Assembly (NCBI GenBank): GCA_031551125.1
Contig: JAVBOB010000012.1
Location: 1-64,000 of the forward strand
DNA length: 64,000 nucleotides
Reading direction: 5' to 3'
From: JAIRNF01 sp031551125
Lineage (GTDB): Bacteria > Bacteroidota > Bacteroidia > Bacteroidales > UBA932
Below, in pieces: positions 60,089-64,000 of the stretch (position 1 is the stretch's first letter; every line of letters begins with the position of its first letter). Position numbers and translations under genes: made by a program. The notes beneath the pieces were generated by a model. The model was not told the DNA's origin. It saw only the letters and a list, made by a program, of their open reading frames with translations, and did not search any database.

Positions 60089-62704
60089 TTACAACAACGA
60101 CATTTGTACCGCGTTGCTATCATCCGTTGGCGTAATATCGGGGTCGTCATTAGTATCTATCGGTTCTTTTTCCAACGGCTCTATAAATTTTACCTCTCCT
60201 ACCTCAAAGGTTGATATGCGTTTTCCTTTGGCACGGAAGCTCTTTACAGCAATAAACTCATCAACATCCACACGCTCCGGCTCACGCTTAGCATGTTTTC
60301 CTTTAAAGTTTACCTCAAGTTGGGGATAGTCATCTTCTGATATTTCAATCAAATAAGAACCTTCCGTTTCATCAATAAACAGCTGAGGATTCGGAGAGTC
60401 TTCAAATGCGAAACGTTTAACGTAAAAATAACCTTGCTCCGCATCAAAGTAGGTTGCCGAGAACACCTTCTCCGCATCAAACTTTTCCATAAGCAAAATA
60501 GGCTCTTCGTAACGGTTTACCAAATCATAGTTGGTGGTATAGAATGTACCTTGCTTAGTTATGGCAAGTATTCTATCGCCATTATGGAACTCGCCAAGCG
60601 GGTGACCATGCCCATCGGTATTCAACCGATTGATAGAATCGTCAAACCATATTTGTTGACCGCCAAGCGTTGATTCACCTTTTTCCTTCAACACCACCTT
60701 ATGTATGGGGAAACGAGTAAATATATTACCTATGGACTGGCGGCCCTTGATAGCAAGCGTTGAGAAATCTAAATCCATAATCAGATTCTTAATCCTCGGG
60801 CGAGGTTTAAGATACACCTTCAACACCTCCGCCTCTCCATTAGGGTTGGCGCTCATGTATAGAACCTGAGAACCTTCTGTTCCTCTTGTTACATCGTACT
60901 CCTTATCGCGCGTTATTCCGGTTACGGCAAAACGCTTCATCATAATCGGAACGCTCTTGCCGTCACGATACACCACATTGTAAACAGTACGCGTATCGTT
61001 ACGACGGAACACGCCAATGTGTATTATATCTTTACCTATAAATGCCTTATCAGACACCTTGGTAATAATATACTTTCCACTCTTAAGGAACACAATAATA
61101 TCATCAATATCCGAACAGTCGCATACAAATTCATCTTTCTTCAAGCCTGTACCAACAAAGCCCTCTGCACGGTTTACGTACAACTTCTCATTGGCAACCA
61201 CTACCTGGGTAGCCTCAATGTTGCTAAATCCAATCAGTTCGGTACGACGCTCACGACCCTTAGCATACTTTTTCTTCAGCTGCTGATAGTAGTTTACCGT
61301 ATAGCTTACAAGGTTGTTAAGGTTGTCTTCTACAATTTCTATTTCAGTCTCAATACCCTTTATATGCTCGTCCGCCTTCTTTGCATCGTACTTTGATATA
61401 CGCTTAATTTTTATTTCTGTAAGCCTCACAATATCATCCACCGTAACCTCTCTGCGAAGCAATTTTTTGTAGGGCTTCAAGCCTTTATCAATGGCTTCAA
61501 TTACAGCCTCCCACGTTTCGCACTCTTCGATCTTAATGTAAATGCGCTTCTCGATAAATATTTTTTCAAGCGATGAAAAATGCCACTGATCCTCCAACTC
61601 GTTACGTCGAATATCCAGCTCCGCTTGCAGCAAATCTTTTGTACGGTCGGTAGCCATACGCAACATTTGCTTCACCCCAATAAAATGCGGATGTTCATCG
61701 CTAATGATACAAGCGTTGGGCGATATGGAAATTTCGCAATCGGTAAAGGCGTAAAGCGCGTCAATCGTTTTATCGGGAGATACATCATTGTGCAGATGAA
61801 CCACTACTTCAACATCGCTCGCCGTGTTATCATCTACCTTACGAACCTTTATCTTTCCCTTATCGTTAGCCTTAAGAATGCTTTCTATAACCGCCGATGT
61901 AGTCTTTCCAAAAGGAATTTCTGTAATAGCCAGCGTTTTCCTGTCTCGCTTACTGATACGGGCGCGAACCTTAACCGCTCCTCCACGTAATCCGTCGTTG
62001 TAGCGTGAGCAATCCATCATACCACCTGTTGGAAAATCGGGGTACAGCTCAAAATCTTTTCCTTTAAGGTAGGCAATAGAAGCATCTATCAGCTCAACAA
62101 AGTTATGCGGAAGTATTTTAGATGCTAATCCTACAGCAATACCTTCAACACCTTGTGCCAACAGTAACGGAAACTTTACGGGAAGCGTTAGCGGCTCTTG
62201 GTTACGACCGTCGTAAGTTGCCATCCACTCTGTAGTTTTCGGGTTAAAAACCACATCGTTTGCAAACTTCGACAAACGAGCCTCGATGTAACGGGGAGCT
62301 GCGGCGCTGTCTCCGGTTAGAATGTTTCCCCAGTTACCTTGCGTCTCTACCAGTAAATCCTTTTGCCCAAGCTGCACCAATGCGTCACCAATGGAAGCGT
62401 CACCGTGCGGGTGATACTGCATGGTAAATCCTATGATATTGGCAACCTTATTGAACCGACCGTCATCCATGCGTTTCATGGCATGGAGAATACGACGTTG
62501 AACAGGCTTTAACCCATCGTTAAGGTGGGGTACGGCACGCTCGAGTATAACATACGAAGCATAGTCAAGAAACCAATCCTTGTACATCCCCGTAAGGCGA
62601 TAACGCTTGGTTTCGTCACTCGTAAGCTTGGCAAACCGACCTTCCTGCTCCGCTCCGGTTAGCTCTTCGCCACCTTCTTCTAACTCAAAATCGTCTGTTG
62701 ACAT
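60089..62704 (-). CDS. parC: DNA topoisomerase IV subunit A (ParC type)
   Basis: 871 aa from the ATG at 62704; the frame opens at 62740 but the extra 12 residues are hydrophobic and unconserved. It cuts and passes DNA to unlink daughter chromosomes, acting with ParE. Catalytic Tyr139 is in SAAAPRYIEARL and the quinolone-determining region reads HPHGDASI at 98-105. The C-terminal part is shorter than a gyrase beta-pinwheel and ends in an acidic tail (DTNDDPDITPTDDSNAVQMSLL). Bacteroidetes proteins of this length are ParC-like; gyrase A would normally show the GyrA box, which I do not see. Confidence 0.88.
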   Translation of the reverse strand: MSTDDFELEEGGEELTGAEQEGRFAKLTSDETKRYRLTGMYKDWFLDYASYVILERAVPHLNDGLKPVQRRILHAMKRMDDGRFNKVANIIGFTMQYHPHGDASIGDALVQLGQKDLLVETQGNWGNILTGDSAAAPRYIEARLSKFANDVVFNPKTTEWMATYDGRNQEPLTLPVKFPLLLAQGVEGIAVGLASKILPHNFVELIDASIAYLKGKDFELYPDFPTGGMMDCSRYNDGLRGGAVKVRARISKRDRKTLAITEIPFGKTTSAVIESILKANDKGKIKVRKVDDNTASDVEVVVHLHNDVSPDKTIDALYAFTDCEISISPNACIISDEHPHFIGVKQMLRMATDRTKDLLQAELDIRRNELEDQWHFSSLEKIFIEKRIYIKIEECETWEAVIEAIDKGLKPYKKLLRREVTVDDIVRLTEIKIKRISKYDAKKADEHIKGIETEIEIVEDNLNNLVSYTVNYYQQLKKKYAKGRERRTELIGFSNIEATQVVVANEKLYVNRAEGFVGTGLKKDEFVCDCSDIDDIIVFLKSGKYIITKVSDKAFIGKDIIHIGVFRRNDTRTVYNVVYRDGKSVPIMMKRFAVTGITRDKEYDVTRGTEGSQVLYMSANPNGEAEVLKVYLKPRPRIKNLIMDLDFSTLAIKGRQSIGNIFTRFPIHKVVLKEKGESTLGGQQIWFDDSINRLNTDGHGHPLGEFHNGDRILAITKQGTFYTTNYDLVNRYEEPILLMEKFDAEKVFSATYFDAEQGYFYVKRFAFEDSPNPQLFIDETEGSYLIEISEDDYPQLEVNFKGKHAKREPERVDVDEFIAVKSFRAKGKRISTFEVGEVKFIEPLEKEPIDTNDDPDITPTDDSNAVQMSLL

Positions 62705-62707
62705 TGT

Positions 62708-62990
62708 TTTTATGGATAAAAGAACAAAGATTGAGAACAAAGACTAAAAAGTCTTTTGTTGTTACATCTTTGCTTCTTGTTCTTATATTTTTCTAACTGA
62801 CATTTATTTTATGGACAAAAGAAAAAAGATTGATAGAACAAGGACTAAAAAGTCTTTTGTCTTCACATCGTTGCTCCTTGTTCCTTACACTATTCTAATT
62901 GACATTACTTTATAGATAAAAGAACAAAGACGAATAGAACAAACGCTAGTTTTTTGTCTTTACATCTTTGTTTCTTGCTCTCAAATTACC
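62708..62990. repeat. Tandem repeat of about 100 bp, three units
   Basis: Units begin near 62708, 62807 and 62908, each with TTTATGGATAAAAGAACAAAG (or a close variant), a central GACTAAAAAGTC, and TTACATCTTTGCTTCTTGTT. Periods are 99 and 101 bp. Each unit can fold because its AAGAACAAAG and CTTTGCTTCTTGTTCTT parts are inverse. It fills the gap between parC and the nitroreductase gene and runs a few bases into the latter's end. Confidence 0.8.
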
Positions 62991-63636
62991 ATTTTTCCCA
63001 ATGAAGGTTTTCTTCCTTCCATTTATCCTTAGCCGCATCTCCACCTGCCGAGTAGCCAACCGGTATAACATTTAGTGGAATAATATTTTCCGGAAGTAGC
63101 AATGCTTTTTGCACAAACATTACACGCTCTTTTCCCGGATAAACTCCCGTCCATACAGCACCCAAACCCATTGCTTCTACCGCCAGCAGTATGTTCTCTG
63201 TGGCAGCCGAACAGTCCTGTACCCAAAACTCGGGCTCCGATTCAATTGCCTTTGTCAAATCTCCACAAACAACAATAGCGGCTCCCACATCTTTCAACAT
63301 TTTTGCATACGGCAAACCTCCGGCCAACGTATCCAACACAGCACGTTCGGTAACCACAATAAATGCCCATGGTTGCTTATTAGCCGCAGTTGGAGCAGCC
63401 ATACCTGCTTTCACCAGTAATTGTAAGTCCTCTTTACTTACCGTTTTTTGAGGAACGAAGTTACGCACACTCTTACGACTATGAATTACCGACAACACGG
63501 TCTCTTTTGGTGATTGAAATTGAATTTCACCTTCCTGCTTCACCGATTTATCGGGTATTTGCATTACCAGCACAAAAACTACTATTGTTAACGCCAAGCA
63601 CAGTAGCTGATAAAGTAAAACTCTTCTCTTTTCCAT
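62986..63636 (-). CDS. Membrane-anchored nitroreductase-family protein
   Basis: 216 aa. An N-terminal membrane helix (about 7-25, LLYQLLCLALTIVVFVLVM) is followed by an FMN-dependent nitroreductase domain: the FMN-binding HSRKSVRNF and AAPTAANKQPWAFIVV, VQDCSAATENILLAVEAMGLGAVWTG. This anchored form is unusual, since most family members are soluble. The domain would probably lie on the periplasmic side after the helix, or be anchored at the cytosolic face. The neighbour at 63722 is a 4Fe-4S membrane protein, suggesting an electron-transfer pair. Substrate unknown. Confidence 0.85.
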   Translation of the reverse strand: MEKRRVLLYQLLCLALTIVVFVLVMQIPDKSVKQEGEIQFQSPKETVLSVIHSRKSVRNFVPQKTVSKEDLQLLVKAGMAAPTAANKQPWAFIVVTERAVLDTLAGGLPYAKMLKDVGAAIVVCGDLTKAIESEPEFWVQDCSAATENILLAVEAMGLGAVWTGVYPGKERVMFVQKALLLPENIIPLNVIPVGYSAGGDAAKDKWKEENLHWEKW

Positions 63637-63657
63637 TGCTCAATATTTTATTTTTCT

Positions 63658-63723
63658 ACCCCAACCCCTAAAGGGGGCTTTGCTTGTTGCACATATTAAA
63701 CCCCCTTTAGGGGGTTGGGGGTT
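63658..63723. repeat. CCCCTTTAGGGG-family element, copy C
   Basis: ACCCCAACCCCTAAAGGGGG (63658) and, inverted, CCCCCTTTAGGGGGTTGGGG (63701) are terminal inverted repeats around a short core (CTTTGCTTGTTGCACATATTAAA). It lies between the nitroreductase and 4Fe-4S genes, with its right end at the stop codon of the latter. Confidence 0.75.
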
Positions 63724-64000
63724 AACTTTGCTTCTTTTCTACATGCGGTTTCTTCAACAAATCCAAGGCTTGCCCCGTAGGACAAAGAAACCTGCACCAA
63801 GGTTTGGTTATAAATACCGATAATACCAGCGATACCACGGCAATACCTATTGCTATCCACGGCGCTGCCGATAAGTTGAAGGCGCTAAAAGGTTCTACAA
63901 AAACCAAATCTATTTCAACGCCTATAATGAGTAACAGCACCACCGCCACAAGAAACGCCTTACGTATTACAACCAGCCACTTAACCAGCGATTGCTTCAA
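63722..64000 (-). CDS. 4Fe-4S membrane protein, C-terminal part (truncated by window edge)
   Basis: The last 92 or so codons of a gene that continues past the right edge; the apparent start is a TTG at the window boundary and not the true start. Three hydrophobic helices (about 8-24, 46-62) precede CRFLCPTGQALDLLKK, the NapH/NosR-like 4Fe-4S loop with CxxxCP. Proteins of this kind often carry an FMN-binding domain in their upstream part. It is probably an electron carrier in the membrane, perhaps for the nitroreductase next to it. Confidence 0.7.
   Translation of the reverse strand: MKQSLVKWLVVIRKAFLVAVVLLLIIGVEIDLVFVEPFSAFNLSAAPWIAIGIAVVSLVLSVFITKPWCRFLCPTGQALDLLKKPHVEKKQS

Noticed and set aside
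62708..62990. Possible CRISPR array
   Set aside because: The repeat unit is about 100 bp without spacers of constant length and with inner inverted repeats. No cas gene is in the window.
63998..64000. Start codon of the last gene at the window edge
   Set aside because: The codon is a TTG at the very boundary. The product lacks the upstream part expected for this family, so the frame continues beyond the window.

Overview
The window looks like the chromosome of a member of the Bacteroidetes, most likely a Bacteroidales-type anaerobe. The evidence is two SusC/SusD pairs, a FecI-type sigma factor with its FecR anti-sigma factor, a GLPGLI-family protein, a DUF1573 protein, a YifB-type ATPase, a 30-codon bS22-like ribosomal protein gene, the futalosine route to menaquinone (mqnB, mqnD), starts without Shine-Dalgarno sequences, and many copies of the Bacteroidetes -7 promoter element TAnnTTTG. 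No rRNA, tRNA, CRISPR array, transposase or prophage gene was seen.

Layout. 1-5268: hairpins, then a susD-susC pair on the minus strand with a long leader. 5269-8041: a formate/nitrite channel, a DoxX protein, folE and the divergent mqnB. 8144-16785: a cell-surface-signalling uptake operon on the plus strand (fecI-like sigma, fecR, susC with an STN domain, susD, a thioredoxin-domain protein). 17218-22211: mqnD, a FAD/Fe-S D-2-hydroxyacid dehydrogenase and hemW. 22435-33169: lysS, two glycosyltransferases, a membrane phosphotransferase of the LTA synthase type, recJ, rsmG, an ECF sigma factor and lgt. 33170-40785: ppiD, yifB, a DUF3943 protein, mscS, a lipoprotein and a DUF1573 protein.

40853-47993 is the most unusual stretch. 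A membrane-anchored winged-helix regulator and a complete histidine kinase/response regulator pair flank a TonB-dependent receptor and a GLPGLI protein. The regulator looks like a kinase sensor joined directly to the response regulator's DNA-binding domain, with the phospho-accepting His region decayed (FTHEL to FTSDL). Both regulatory genes have the same upstream architecture: GTCAAAAA direct repeats on roughly 11-bp phasing, about 32 bp upstream of a TAnnTTTG box that ends only 3 bp before the ATG. This suggests one regulon read by two paralogous DNA-binding domains, with leaderless mRNAs.

48053-49538 is an arsenic module: an ArsR repressor whose promoter -7 box lies inside a palindromic operator, followed by a thioredoxin-like/arsenite methyltransferase fusion. 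49635-53486 is a housekeeping block (rng, bS22-like, hup, divergent mutY, ssb). 53779-59753 holds pdxH and five shikimate-pathway genes (aroB, aroD, aroE, aroA, aroC) making chorismate, the precursor that the mqn genes use. 60089-64000 holds parC, a membrane-anchored nitroreductase and the end of a 4Fe-4S membrane protein.

The intergenic spaces are rich in short non-coding inverted-repeat elements of several families, some with near-perfect terminal inverted repeats. They look like miniature mobile or REP-like elements. One sits between the GLPGLI gene and its receptor gene.
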